A stretch of DNA of 64,000 nt, from contig CM037461.1 of assembly GCA_021014325.1 (NCBI GenBank), positions 23,731,376 through 23,795,375 of the forward strand. The letters run 5' to 3'. A model generated the notes under the pieces. The model was not told the origin of the DNA, searched no databases, and was given only the letters and a program-made list of their open reading frames with translations. The DNA comes from Plazaster borealis. Lineage: Eukaryota > Echinodermata > Asteroidea > Forcipulatida > Labidiasteridae. The position numbers and the translations under genes are program-made. Positions 22,351-34,830 of the stretch are shown piece by piece; within the stretch, counting starts at the first letter, position 1, and each line of letters opens with the position of its first letter.

Positions 22351-22940
22351 ATGATCTATGATCGTGTTTTGGGTCAGTGTAGCTATTTCATTTGTCATGT
22401 CCAATGTTTGTCTGTCCTTTTTTCTGTCTGTCTGTTTGTTATTTTGCTTGTTGGTTTGTATATGTTTGGCTGTTTTCTACAAGCTTCTGCTTATCAAAAC
22501 AGCCCCATAGTCCATTTATTATCCAGCTTATTGCTACTTATTGTTACTTTTGCTTTACTCCATAATTACATACTTGTCATTATTTTTCCTAGAAGTATGG
22601 AAATAAATCGCAAAACCTCGCTTGATTGTATCTTCACATGCAAAGTTTCAAACCATACTTAAGTCACAAAGATTACAATGATTTTCAAATAGAAATCAAT
22701 GGTACACAAACGTCAACCCAAACCACTCCAATTCCTAAAGCAAAAAACATAGTAATGCCTTTAGCTTGTCTTGATGACCTTTATGTACCAGAACCACATT
22801 CAACAACAATTCATGTGAATTCCGTGAGTTGCACAGTTAGGGAAGACAATAAATCCCAGAAAAAAAGCACACGTAGATCTCAGACATCTCCAAAGCAGAA
22901 TTGAAATATATATAATTATATATATACAATAAAGCGATTA
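22351..22940 (+). other. Two offset small ORFs before a poly(A) signal, possible decayed transcript
   Basis: A hydrophobic 103-codon frame (22351-22662) with two membrane-like stretches overlaps a polar 92-codon frame (22626-22904) in another frame. AATAAA follows at 22929. The pair could be the relic of a membrane protein with a cytoplasmic tail and a frameshift, or chance frames. No family is recognised. Confidence 0.15.
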
Positions 22941-23076
22941 TTTTGTATTACTCATATAGTTAAAGTCAAAGTTACTGAAAAGGAAAGAAAATAAATTTTA
23001 CTTAAGAAATGGCTGATTTTCTTGAGCAAATATGTTGAGATCTGCTCTCAGTTTCATCAACTTGTACCAATTCGTC

Positions 23077-23295
23077 TAAATTATTTGAAACTATTCACCT
23101 AGTTCATTGAAACTATTCCTCTAGATTATTTGAAAACAAATCTCTATTTTTCCCAAAAACATTCCTACAGTTTATTGAAACTATCCCTCTCACAAACATT
23201 CCTGTAGTTTATTAAAACTATTCATCTAGCTTAATGGAACTATTCCTCTATTTAAAAAAAATACAATTTTCCTCTAGTTTATTGAAGCTGTTCAG
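23077..23295. repeat. Degenerate short tandem repeat
   Basis: Variants of TTTATTGAAACTATTCCTCT recur at least seven times at irregular 25-50-bp spacing. The array is old and interrupted by A-runs. Confidence 0.6.
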
Positions 23296-23859
23296 GTATT
23301 ATTCACACACCAAATCTGATTCTGGTGTCTGAAAAGGAAAGACATTTGTTTTACTAAAGAAATGGCTGACTTGAGCAATACGGTACCCCAACTCGTAACC
23401 ATACGATTATTCACACACAAAATCTGATTCTGGTTTCTGAATGTAATTGTTCAATGAATAATGGCGGAACTGCCCATAACTCTAAAATGCCCGAGGAGAA
23501 ATTGGTTTTAGAAACCAAACGGTAGCAGACTCGCTGATAGATACGAGGTGCTAACAACACTCCCACTCTACATACACCTATGATGAACGATAACTAATTG
23601 AATTAATGACGATCTGCTACAGTCGCTATCCAATCCAGTTTATGTTCACCTGAGAAACATACAAAACAAAAATCCATGATGTTCTTGTTAGAAAACCAGC
23701 CCTTGGCCTCGACAATGTGATTTGGATGTAATTGCCTCATATTTAACGTCAGGTTTTATTTAGTTGTGAATGTATATGGAGTTCAATAATGGTGCAATTT
23801 CCCCCATTGTTATTCCGCCGTTTTGTTATATTTAAGACGCACCGTGGGAGATGCGGAAG

Positions 23860-24055
23860 TACATTTCCTCTCATTTGCATATGAAATGATGTCATGTTTA
23901 TAGTTGCTATGGAATCACCAATCAGACACCTCGGTCATTTTACACATATGCAAACGTAGATATAGTGGGGATCCTTCATCTCATTTGCATATTTTATTGT
24001 AAAGAAAAATGGCTGCCGTTCGTTTATATCCTGTCTGTTGCCATGGCAGCATGAA
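23860..24055. promoter_or_regulatory. POU octamer pair and X-box-like palindrome, candidate enhancer
   Basis: CTCATTTGCATAT, containing the POU octamer ATTTGCAT, occurs at 23873-23880 and 23983-23990, 110 bp apart. The second sits in the 15-mer ATCTCATTTGCATAT, which recurs exactly on the minus strand at 26784-26798. GTTGCCATGGCAGC at 24037-24050 fits the RFX X-box. TGATGTCA and AAAATGGCTGCC are also present. The enhancer role is inference. Confidence 0.35.
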
Positions 24056-24357
24056 ATGGACTCTTGATTTGTATGGTTTGATATTAAAAAAATTAGTGAT
24101 TACACATTTGATTTAAATTTTACAGAAACAATTAAAAGAATCAAATTATGTTAATGATTACAATAAACAGTGTGATCAATTCCCAAAAATATATCACGTA
24201 AATGATATATACAACAACAAAATAAAAAACGAAAACAAAATATATAACATCAATAAAAACATGATGTATTTTCTAATACATGTTTTACTTCAAGGTTATG
24301 AAATAAAACGGAATAAAAGTGAACAATGAAAAGGTGTATAATAGATGTTAATTTTGC

Positions 24358-24445
24358 ATTGGGGTAAAGAGGATAATTTGTTTTTACCCTTACACCGATG
24401 TGTATTAAGCACTGTATACTCAGTACTTTCCCGAGTTCTGTGAAA
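24358..24445 (-). repeat. SINE family A tail fragment
   Basis: The minus strand reads CGGGAAAGTACTGAGTATAC, then AGTGCTTAATACACATCGGT and GTAAGGGTAAAAA, matching the family A tail. Confidence 0.5.
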
Positions 24446-25609
24446 AAAAAAACCCACCAATAAAAAGGTGGCGAATAAAAATGCTTGTCGGTTCATAAAA
24501 TAATAGCATATCGGAAATAATTAATCGTCAAATTAGTTTGCATATTTATTTTTTATTAACTATAAATAAGCAATATACCCTACAGTAGTATATCAAAACA
24601 GATTGAATATAATCAAATTAATATAATCAATTTAATCATATTTCAGTCATTATCAATCCCTTTTTCAATTTCCCTCATGATTGGAAAAGAAATATTCCCC
24701 GGAATATTTCGACTGGCCTCCATGTCCGCACTCTGTATCCCCAACTTATGCACCCAAATTGTTTCCTTTTAAACATAAGCAGTCAATTTTATTAATATAT
24801 TGCTGCTCCGCGAAACGTAACGTGTAATGTTCATTGCACGCATCATGTGGTTTGGCTAAATTTTCATGGTTGATAGAACACCGCGTAGCTGTGTTATACA
24901 GCCCCGAACTGCCTTGGGAATCTCGTCGTTGAATATAACACGCCAAGAAATCTGTCGCGTGGCGAGTAGTAAGATGGAGGCACTCTTCGTCTTTCAACCT
25001 TGTAAGAATATCTTCGCAACAATTTGCTCTTTACGTATACACCTCAGATTTGACCTTTATCAGTGAAGATGGGAAATGTGAAATTTTGGGGAAGTTCGGT
25101 GTCATACAGCACACGAAACTCTTGAGACAAAATTAATTGACTTTTTAACGTACGTGGTGACATTGCATTCTAAAAGAGGATACCAAAAGCATGGAGGAAG
25201 AATAAGCAAGGTTGAAAATGTTGTTGTCTTATAATGTAAACCTGTAGAGTCATCAAAACACTTGCCAATCACTACATGTTCCTTGTTATGGTGGGTGAGG
25301 TTGAATGTTTCCAGCATAATTGGTGATTTCTCGTCAAGGTTTTGGGGGAGGCTCCAATAAATAAGGTTATATGTTTCAAGGTTGGCAATTAAAAAACGGG
25401 TAGTAATCAATTTGATGGGTTTTTTTCTTCTTTCAAATACTAGGGGGAAAAAAACAGAACAAACAAACAAACAAAACTAAGAAGAAATAAAATAGATACA
25501 ATTACATTATAGGGGACCAATTATATTAATGTCATTGCGTTTCAGCTTTATTGTTGTAAGATTTGGTTGGTTGAGTTTAGAGATTGTTGCATTAATATAT
25601 TAGGCCAAT
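24446..25609. other. AT-rich intronic sequence
   Basis: A minus-strand frame of 122 codons (25102-25470) exists but has no recognisable domain, so it is not called as a gene. No repeat family was identified. Confidence 0.4.
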
Positions 25610-25615
25610 GTAAAA

Positions 25616-25790
25616 AAAGTATGGTATTTATATATAGTATACTATATATTTTTTAAATACTATAGTATTAAAAAATATATTGTATTAAAAAATATATATA
25701 GTATTTTAAAAATATATATAGTATTTTAAAATACATAGTATTTTAAAAATATTTAGTATTTGAAAAATACATAGTGTTTAAAATATGGGT
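25616..25790. repeat. AT-only low-complexity array of TAGTATTTTAAAAATAT units
   Basis: A TATAGTATACTATA palindrome is followed by about six copies of a TATAGTATTTTAAAAATATA-like unit. It is strongly AT-rich and could extrude cruciforms. Confidence 0.75.
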
Positions 25791-25844
25791 TTTATCAATC
25801 GTATTTTCAATATCAAGATAACATTCTACATTTTGACAAAGTCT

Positions 25845-25925
25845 CCGTGCTCTTTACCAAGTAAGATTTTATGGATGATTAAATGTTGTAGTAATTACCA
25901 ATGGTAGGCTATATCCTCTCTTTAA
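25845..25925. mobile_element. TTAA-type MITE, right-end fragment
   Basis: GTGCTCTTTACCAAGTAAGA, then AGTAATTACCAATGGTAGGC and TATATCCTCTCTTTAA match the right end of the copies at 16133 and 37554. Confidence 0.55.
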
Positions 25926-26383
25926 CAGCTCATATGATTTAGGGCTTTTTGAACTCTTTGTTATTTTTTATTATCAGTCCTTTTTTAATTACTTATATTT
26001 TTGTTATAATGTGTTGTACGTAATTGTGGAGCAGCTACCTGTGCGATTTATAATACTGTAATAATAATAATAGTGGCAATTTGCCATTCACCATGTCTGT
26101 CCAAACGGACACTCCTGGCGCTGGAGAAATGCAGATAAACTAAGTGTGCCTGTAATGAGTTAAACAGGTGACAAATTCAAACACACAAATAAGTTTTCAA
26201 ATGAGTTTCGAAGCTGGTATTTTTGTAATGACTTGTTGATGAGTGTGAGGGAGTTAATTCCATAGTGATGGGCCAGAGTGTGAGAAGGGCCAGTGTATGA
26301 GAAGGACCGTAAATATGAAACATTTTAACATTTAAATGCATCGACACTTCACTGAAGCTTTCATCTCTGCAGACACAGCACCG

Positions 26384-26405
26384 CGACCCTCTCTCTCTCT
26401 CTCAT
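26384..26405. repeat. CT microsatellite
   Basis: A run of CT dinucleotides (CTCTCTCTCTCTC) with a CT-rich surround. Confidence 0.7.
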
Positions 26406-27199
26406 CCAAAATCCCCCTCAACCCTCCAATCCGAACAGTCGGCCACTTAAATGTAAAAAAAATCAGGAAAAATCTTTCACTTGACTGTTTATTCGTAATA
26501 CGATTGACCCGATAACAACGACAAGATCAAACCTTAGACAAGACCCCGATATAAAAAAAAAAAGCAGCTTCGGGAAAAAAAATTGTTCCGCATGACTGAA
26601 GACAGTATGCCGTTATATTTGAGCGTCCGTCCCCCAGAATCCGGGAAATGTACAATATGTTTCAGTGGGGAACGTTTACTCGCTTGAGTGACTTAGACGC
26701 GCATCACTGCGTCGACGTTAAAGCAGCGTTGGTTGAGTTAAAGGAAGCGTATTGCTGAAAATACGCAAGCAGTTTGGGTAGGAATATGCAAATGAGATAT
26801 CAAAAATGTTTGTTTTTTTAAGTGGTGTGTTGCGTGTAGGGAGTTTGCCATTGATACTGTGCTAATTGTTGTTTGTTGTTGGGGGGGTGTCTTTTAATGT
26901 GAGGAAGATTAAATATGGTTTTAAATAAATAAATAAATAAACACATTTAAGGGAGGTTTTGGCAACATGATTTTCAAGTTGAATTAAGCCAGGCTGAAAA
27001 TATTGCTCTATTTATTATAAAATTAAAAGATATGATATAAAACGTGACAGGTGCTCACACGGAAGGGCTGTTTGTTTTACACATGTGACAAACTACACAC
27101 AAGCAAAACCTCACATTCAAAACCATTCTTCAACCATTCCATTTGTTAGTTTGCAAATCTCTCTTTAATGTGCTCCTAATTTATCCCCCGTATACCTTA

Positions 27200-27312
27200 A
27201 TGATCTAAGTATCTTGTAATGTATGCTTTTCTTAAATGTTCTTTTTATCCATCGTCTGGGAATATGTTTGTTCATAGATAGGCGCTTTACAAATGTTGTA
27301 TTATTATTATTT
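27200..27312 (+). mobile_element. LINE 3' end with ATT tail
   Basis: The segment ends TAGGCGCTTTACAAATGTTG, then TATTATTATTATT, a typical non-LTR retrotransposon 3' terminus with microsatellite tail. It is related to the minus-strand piece at 10674-10725. Confidence 0.45.
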
Positions 27313-27373
27313 TTTATTACATTTCGAATTGGATTTGGGAAAAGAATTCACTTATTACAATAATCCAGAAGCT

Positions 27374-27422
27374 TATTTATTTATTTATTTATTTATTTTT
27401 TATTATTTATTTATTATTATAT
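27374..27422. repeat. TTTA/TTA microsatellite
   Basis: Repeated TTTA units grade into ATT units. Translation across it gives meaningless Phe/Ile/Tyr runs. Confidence 0.8.
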
Positions 27423-28185
27423 TTGTAGATCTTCTCAAGCAACCACCAGTCTCTAATGTACCACTTTTCACATTGTTGAAAATCAATTCAAAAAGTACAG
27501 AAATGATTAGACCTATAAATAAATAAACTCGGTTGCCATGGCAGGAGGAAGTGAGGAGGAGGGGAGGACGGGGAGTATAGTTGGTAGCTGGTTTTAGGCA
27601 GTTAGAGGTTAGACTATACCACTCTTTTCTTCACCTCGCTACTGTCTGTGTTTACATTGACGGATTCTATAAAAATGGACTTTAAAACGTCTTTTGTTAT
27701 ACAATTCACCTCCCTGGGTATAAGGGAAAATGCCCGTTACGGGCAATTAATTGCAAGCCATTGTGTAAATTCTTGACAATTACAGTGAAGCAGGGCAACC
27801 AACATACAATACCAAAGACCCATTGGTGTTATAAACCAAACATCAATTTTTTCCCCCTCTCTCCTACCAATCTTCCCATTCATTTCGACCAGAGCACCTG
27901 ACAATTTCTTGCGTACAAAAAGTCACCGAGTCCCAGTGATATTAAAACTCCCCCAGGTCTAATAATGCTTGTTTTTTTATCCGTCCCTAAATTCTTGCAT
28001 TTGAACAGCGTGAGCAATATTGCCTGGTCATTGTGTGCCACACAGGTTGTGTCACATCTGAGAACAAAAGCACCAATGCTACAACAACGGTTTCAATTCA
28101 GACCAGTGTTTAACGTATTGTGATTGCGTCAACCCGCGACATTGTCCGACATGTGCGGCAGTTTCACCCCCGTTGTGCTACGTCA

Positions 28186-28273
28186 GGGCCCAATTTCATA
28201 GAGCTGCTTAAGCACAAAGAGTAGCTAAGCACCGCAATATTTTCTGCTTAAGCAGCTCTATGAAATTGGGCCC
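28186..28273. mobile_element. Shortest complete foldback of the GGGCCCAATTTCATAG family
   Basis: This 88-bp element is almost entirely stem. GGGCCCAATTTCATAGAGCT, then GCTTAAGCA, is mirrored exactly by TGCTTAAGCAGCTCTATGAA, then ATTGGGCCC. The loop is about 30 bp and keeps AGTAGCTAAGCACCGC. It probably arose from a longer member by internal deletion. Confidence 0.8.
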
Positions 28274-30650
28274 AGGTTTCCATGTTGCCTCAACCTTGTC
28301 GTTGGGTTTCTCACTCCCCCTGTATCTCCTCTCGTTAGTCCCTCAGACCACTGGTTAATTTTAAGCCTTCACTGGCGAGCCTGATGAGCAAGCCAATGCC
28401 CAGCGCCAGATTTCTTAGTGCAATAATGCCCAGTAGATTCAGCTGCTGTATTCGTACATATTGCCCGAGATTGCTATTGCCTCCATCAAGGATAACTTAC
28501 CAAAAACATCATCAATTCCTTCACCTCATAAAATATAAAAAAAATATAAAAAAAAACTCCGTCGTGGAAAACCCCTCTCCTCGCCGTCCTTTATAAAGTA
28601 AGCGTCATACCAACCCCTGCATACAAACTGTTTAAATTTCTCCCTGTACAGGCCCGTTGGGACTGAGCGTTATTTAATTGTAAGCTCCTCACCATCTCCT
28701 TGCTGTCAATGAACTTTTGAAGACCTCAGGATACACGCAACAATGAACTGGGGGGTCCGCGTATCGGGTGATTTTTGAATAGAGTTCGGATGGTGTAAGT
28801 TGATTACGGCAAGAGATGTGCCCTAGAGAAATGACACACGCGTACAATGCTACTGGCCCGCGGTCCGACGAGCAACAGAAAATAAATGATGAAAACTGTC
28901 TCTCTTTCTTCTAAGTACAGTGGGGGAAAGAGTTAACTAGGGTCGCCTGTGAAAATGAATTAAGATGAGGAGGCGAAAGGATTCGGTCTGAACGGACAGA
29001 CAAGAAGAGAAAATCAGACATAGAGACGAAGTGTCTTCCTTCGTCATACAAACAATTGAAAGTGTCGACCAGGTTCGCATGATAACAACAAAACTGATTT
29101 TAAGATGTGATGGGTTAAATATTGAAAAGAAGGTCTTTTCGCACATGAACATTGGCAAGAATGGTGCACTTCATTCTCTGTCTTATATTGAAGTTAGAAA
29201 ATAGAATTAGCTGTTGCAAACTGCTTCCCAACTAAAAGGTATAAATGCAAACAAAAGTTAATGGCCTGACGTTTCCACCCTAGCAAGGTCTTTCTCAGAG
29301 GCTTTTAATTTTTGAAGTTATGAACCAAAGTGTGAAGGGGGAGAAAGCAAATATCCATCTCCAATCCCAGAATGAACGTTCCTCCAATCTCGACAAAAAC
29401 AAAAATGCAGACAACCTCTTGTTCTTATTGACGCAGAGACCAAGACGAAGAGTTCAACTGTTCAAAATGAATAAGATGTTCTCAACAAACAGACAAAAGA
29501 ACTAACCTGCAGAGAGAAAATTTACTCCCTCAGTGTTCCACACATGACCTATTTTGTTAAAGACGGGGGAGCAGTTGGGTTGTATTTCACACAATAGCAG
29601 CCAACGAACCATCAGTTGTGGGGGTATACAATTATTATTCAATGGAGTCAGATTGCCTACATGAAGCAAACCTCTATTTGCACTATCAATGTTTTCAAAG
29701 CAGTTATAAAAAAAAGGGCTGAGTAAAATTTCCCCTCCACATATACCCCCAATAAAAGAATATAACAATATTAGGCTATCGATTTCCATCTCGAGGATTG
29801 CGATTCTGAAAATGTTAAATCATGTAAAGATGTTACTATATTAAGAAAATCGTTAAAAGCCAAGCAGCGACGAACAATCTCTTCAACATCCATCACAAAT
29901 AAATCTCCACGACAACCTGAAGCACCATCTCGTGGCCATGCCGTTAAAACCTAAAAGAACAACAGTCATCGTCCAAGATGCTACTGTTTATTTAAGATTG
30001 TCGAGAGGAGAGAAAGGACAACAATACCCCACTGTTAAAAGTGATACCCACTGACAGCAACAGATTTCATCATCGAAATTAAGTCCGGAGGCAAGACTGA
30101 GAAACCTCGCAAGGTACCTTCATCTCTCTACTCCATTTGTCTCTCTCCCGCGCTCCCTGGCTCCCCCAACCACACACTCTCTCTTTGCCTCCCTGCTTTT
30201 TCCTCGCTAAAGGAAGATGCGTCGACCCTGATAGCGCAATGATAAGAAACTAATTTTGAGAATTATGCTACAGGCTTCCTCTGAATTTCAGCTGCCTGCC
30301 TCTGTGTGCAGTTGGCACGGCAACAGAGGCCCGTTTTTGTGTTAAAGGGATGCACGATGTGCTTGTCCATGCTGCGATTAAACAAAAGATCAGTTGGAAA
30401 GAAGGAAAAAATCGATGGAACAGTTTATAAATGTTCCAAAACAGGACACGTACGTGGAAAATGGAAAGATTCAAATCCTTTGGAGGAAGCATGTGCTACT
30501 GTGTCAATGTGTCTTGCTTGAGGTTACCAGCACTTATGAAAAGCTCATCCCTCCTTGTACATAAAAAACAACACCTTAACTTGTGCACACTATTATTTCA
30601 AGTAAATCTTGGTCTGTTTAAATTCCTACCTCCATGGTTTAACCATACTC
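28274..30650. other. Intronic sequence, nothing firmly assigned
   Basis: At 29262-29310, GGCCTGACGTTTCCACCCTA with GCAAGGTCTTTCTCAGAGGC looks like a retroelement-derived fragment. The rest shows only short frames on both strands. Confidence 0.35.
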
Positions 30651-30657
30651 AGTATGC

Positions 30658-30690
30658 AGGGCCAAATTTCATAGAGCTGTTTAATTTGTG
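30658..30690. mobile_element. Fragment of the GGGCCCAATTTCATAG family
   Basis: AGGGCCAAATTTCATAGAGC, then TGTTTAA, is a left end that breaks off into the duplicated unit that follows. Confidence 0.5.
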
Positions 30691-31000
30691 GATTTGTTCT
30701 TACGAAGTTTGGGGAATGCTGATTGATCTTTGTAAATCTTAACAGGTATCCTGTCATACTTCAAGTAATGACGACACGGGGATTTCCTCTGGCCACCACC
30801 TTAGCAGGTCCTCCCTCTGAGCGTCTTCAGGGTATTAATCATAATCTAAGATGTTTCTTTGAGATCCACAAATCATAGCTATGGAATTTGTGGATTTGTT
30901 CTAATACGAGGTTAAAGGGAGTGTTGATTGATCTTCGCAAATCTTAACAGGTGTCTTGTCTAAACTTCAAATAATGACGGCATGGGGATTTCCCCCACCC
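30688..31000. repeat. Direct repeat, two copies about 200 bp apart
   Basis: TTTGTGGATTTGTTCT, TTGATTGATCTT, AAATCTTAACAGGT, then ATGACG(A/G)C with GGGGATTTCC occur in the same order at 30688-30795 and 30889-31000. Confidence 0.65.
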
Positions 31001-32039
31001 CTTTCAACTTCCAACCCACTAAGACTGCAGTGTCTGTTGATACTCGAGTTCCCGTTTTGGGGTACCCCTCTGAGTCACCGTCATCACGTCATCTTTATGC
31101 CCATATTTGGAGTGATATGTATGCTATATAGTTTGCCTCATTGACCATGTTCCTCAAGTGCACTAATGTTTCCCAATGGACAAACAAATTACTCCACAAT
31201 TAGGAAATTTACCCACGAAAACCCCCCTGACAATCTCTTTTTTTTTCTGTCTCTGCTTCGTCCTCTATCTGGCCGACAAAATGCCCGTCCACACGGAAAC
31301 CAAGTGTGTATACAGCCCAATCAATATATTGAACGGGTAATTCAGTTCATTGGTGTACGTGTATTTCATTGTACATGCTTTAGTATGCTACTTTACCTGC
31401 GCACTACGGGCAGTTTAAGCACACAGCAAGGGGCTTATGTACGTCTGCACGTACTTTGCTGATGATCTGCAGCCGAGATTGTTCTGGAGATTTTGATAGA
31501 ATTTTGTGGAATCAATGACAGAGGTGGTGTTTGATTCGGGATTGAACGATCTGTACGTGAGATAAACACGTTTATTGTTTGTCCTTTTTCTGCAAGATTA
31601 AATCTTTAAATTCGGTAATTTATTGAATACCAGTTTGACATAGCCCAGTAAGCATATTAAATACAATGTAGGCATAGTTATGAAAAATCGGGTTTTTTTT
31701 GTTAAAGTAAGGACACATCCAATTATTTTTTGAAATTATGTCTTTATGTTTTGGCTTCATCCCCATCCCGTAAAAAGAACAAAATCTCTAATGCACTGAT
31801 AAATTCCTACAGTCACCCAAAAATTGATTGCAAGATCCAAATAGTTGAAATGTTGAATTCTTGAAATTGTTGTCAGTCTGAAGGAAGTGTGCCCAACAGT
31901 GCTGTTGGTACTTGATTTGAAAGTTCTTCCTTGGCCACATGACTGCATTTTTGTTATTTTTAAATGTGATAATGACACCTATAACTATCAATTAAAATTA
32001 TTGTAGTGAATTCTTGGCTTGGGTTATTCCCTTCCTTTC

Positions 32040-32165
32040 ACATCTGTGTACCCCGGTTCGAATCCCACCTTAGACCGGAGCCTTGCATGCTGAATTGGGT
32101 TTTCAGTCCCTAACTGACTGCTTGGGTTTTTCCCTGGGGTTTTCTTCCAACATCTAAAACTGAAG
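32040..32165 (+). repeat. tRNA-derived SINE, family B (plus copy)
   Basis: GGTTCGAATCCCACCTTAGA, then CCGGAGCCTTGCATGCTGAA, TTGGGTTTTCAGTCCCTAAC, and TTTTCCCTGGGGTTTTCTTC before CATCTAAAACTGAA give the clearest copy of this family. The 5' half of the tRNA-like head is missing. Confidence 0.6.
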
Positions 32166-32579
32166 ATTTCTTCATCATCTCACTTATATCTTCAGACCTA
32201 TGGGTGACAGTGCAAGGCACTTTTAAGGTTCTCTTGGTTTTCATTACCAGAAAGATATCAATATAATTTAACAGGTTTCTTTGAACGACATTTATATGGA
32301 CTGTCTCGACTTTAAATACTTTCCCATGATCTGCATGATGCCTATAATGCACTAAGAACACTCTCATGGTTGTAAGGCTAAAACCAAATCACAATGATCT
32401 TTATCAACAATGCACGATTCAACTTTATTGTTTTGTTTAGTTAAATAGGGTAATGATCGAATCAATATTTAAAAAAATACTGTAAAAAATACTATTAGCC
32501 TGTACAGAATACGCAGGTCCAAGTCAGTTTTTCTAATAATGACGTTACGCAGTGTAATTTGCAAAAGCCAACTAATTAT

Positions 32580-32990
32580 ACCTTCCGAGCCAAGCGTTTC
32601 TCCCACAGTTATTTATCCACCGAGCGATGTTGACATTTTCTCACAAACAAACAAATTCCCAACGGGGTCCCCCTGCTAATTATGACGACAGGTCACCTCT
32701 GGGTTTGTGTTTGCACACCCGTCAAAACACCTTCGTCCGCAGAATCAAAAAGAAAACAAACTCTGGCTCTGACCGAGGTGCGAGACGGCCTACATGCCAT
32801 TTACAGTCTAAACGTCTACCATTATTCTCGTGTGAGATGCAGTCGGTAAAAACATTGGATGATGTGCATTAACTGCGAGGACCCCGTGATACAGCGGTAT
32901 CAGCAAACAACAGCGTAGAGGCGAGGGACGAGTACATGGACATTTGCAGAGAGTGTTTGCTAGCCGTTTGTCAGAACAGAAGGCCGCGAC
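32580..32990. promoter_or_regulatory. High-complexity block, candidate conserved non-coding element
   Basis: This GC-richer block has CTGCTAATTATGACGACAGG (homeodomain core), CAGGTCACCTC (nuclear-receptor half site) and GGGTTTGTGTTTGCAC (Fox-like). Frames through it, such as 32627-32872, have no recognisable domain. The regulatory role is inferred from composition only. Confidence 0.2.
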
Positions 32991-33965
32991 GGAGAGTGTA
33001 TACTTAGGTTTTGTGTGACTTGCTTGTGAAGTGTGGTCGGAGGGGAAAGAGAGGCTGATGAAGGGGCCGAATTTATTGAAATAGTGTCTTGATGCCTTCG
33101 TGAGACCTCCTTAGAATTCATAATGGGGGTATTATGATGAAGCGGAGATGGTTAAATACTTCCTCTATGGTCAGCAGACCGTTACCCATAGTTGGTCACT
33201 CAAAAAATGAAAAGTACACTAGGTGATGACGGGCTCAGGAAATGAGACCAGCACGTGATCTCTGTATATTCATTTTCACGAGAAAACGTATAGAACTCAT
33301 CAAATGTTACTTCCCCCCCCCAAAAAAAAAATGGTTACAAGAGAATGTGCTAATATAAAGTAGGCCTAGGCCTACTATACAAATTTATTAATTTTTTACG
33401 AGATAGATTTTAATTAAGGGGTGGTCAAGTCAATCATCTTTATTATTTGATGTACATGTGAGAGGATCAAAATAGTCACCCAAGTATAAAAACTAAACTA
33501 TTTATCGGCAGGTTCTAGATCTCATCTATGGGTATGATCGGGTGGAACTGATTTAGATCATGCATTTTTAGAAATGGAAAAACTGCTCGAATGGCAACAT
33601 TACACTCAGCTAGAACAATACTGCTTAGGAAGTATTAGTTCAATCACATTTTATACTGGGCATCACCATAGTACAATAATTACTATGGAAGTATTGCTAC
33701 CTCCATACAATAATCAGATACATACAAATACCATTATATAGTTGAGCGCAAAACGAAACAGTCAATAGATATAGGCATATAAAAGAAATGGGTCAGGGTG
33801 GAGCGTTATCACATTTCTTGTAATGTGATATGATGTCAATTATGTGTTTGTGAAAATTAAGGTTTACCTTTTCATCCACATTGTGTTTCCTTTATCATAT
33901 TGTCCATATACACTCGACACAAAACACTGGAAGGCATATGCATTCCAACATAAATTTATAACTAA

Positions 33966-34830
33966 GCTAAAATCGCAAAATATTTCTCATAACTCATTTT
34001 TTCTACACGCAAAAAAAAATTATATGCAATTTTACACATTTCTAAATTTTGGTGATGTTGTTTGAATATAATTATTCATGTCTTAAGATATAAAATCGCA
34101 AAATATTTCTCATTACTCATATTTTTACACGCAACAAAATAAATAAATAAATAAAATTTATATGCAATTTTACACAGACGTAATTCTAAACTCTGGTGAC
34201 GTTATTTGAATAATATAATTTACGTTTTAATATATAAAATCTCAAAATATTTATCATAACTTATATTTTAAACGCAAAAAATATAAAAACAAATATATGC
34301 AATTTTACACAGACGTAATTCTAAATTCTGGTGATGTTGTTTGAATATAATTATTCATGTCTTAAAGGTATTGTACACTTTTGGTAACAGCTCAAAATCA
34401 GTGTCCACATTTTGTGTGATTCAACATATGCATGAACAAACAAACCTGCGAAAGTTTGAGTTCAATTGGTCATCGAGTTTACGAGAAAATAGTGAAAAGA
34501 GACCTTATGTGTTTTCTGTTTTTTCAAAATATCGCGCGTGATAAAAACTATTGTTTTACTCATTTCTCAGAAACAATAGCATTTTAGGCAGAAATATTTT
34601 AAGGAACCCTTTCTACCATTACTTACTTTAAATTATGTAAGTTGTGTGTGAATCTGTGAACATTTGTGTTTTTCGATCTTACCAATAGTGTACAGGGCCT
34701 TTAAGATATAAAGTCGCAAAATATTTCTCATTACTTATATTTTACACGCAAAAGAATTTAAAAAATGATATGCAATTTTACACAGACGTATTTCTAAATC
34801 CTGGTGATGTTATTTGAATAATACTAATTT
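33966..34830. repeat. Four-unit tandem array, about 120-130 bp, interrupted by a MITE
   Basis: Units contain AAATCGCAAAATATTTCTCA, TTACACGCAAAA, ATATGCAATTTTACACAGAC, TTCTAAATTCTGGTGATGTT, and end TTATTCATGTCTTAAGATAT. Units lie at about 33966, 34090, 34235 and 34708. The MITE at 34362-34704 splits one unit exactly at its TTAA. Confidence 0.85.
34362..34704. mobile_element. TTAA-flanked MITE, copy 6, with empty-site evidence
   Basis: TTAAAGGTATTGTACACTTT at the left and CCAATAGTGTACAGGGCCTTTAA at the right, as inverted ends. The flanks read CATGTC-TTAA and TTAA-GATATAAA. The neighbouring unit of the host array at about 34076-34095 reads CATGTCTTAAGATATAAA without insertion. This shows directly that one TTAA became two, as in piggyBac-type transposition. 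Confidence 0.9.

Noticed and set aside
27293..27526. 77-codon ORF rich in Phe, Tyr and Ile
   Set aside because: It runs through a TTTA/ATT microsatellite and a LINE tail.
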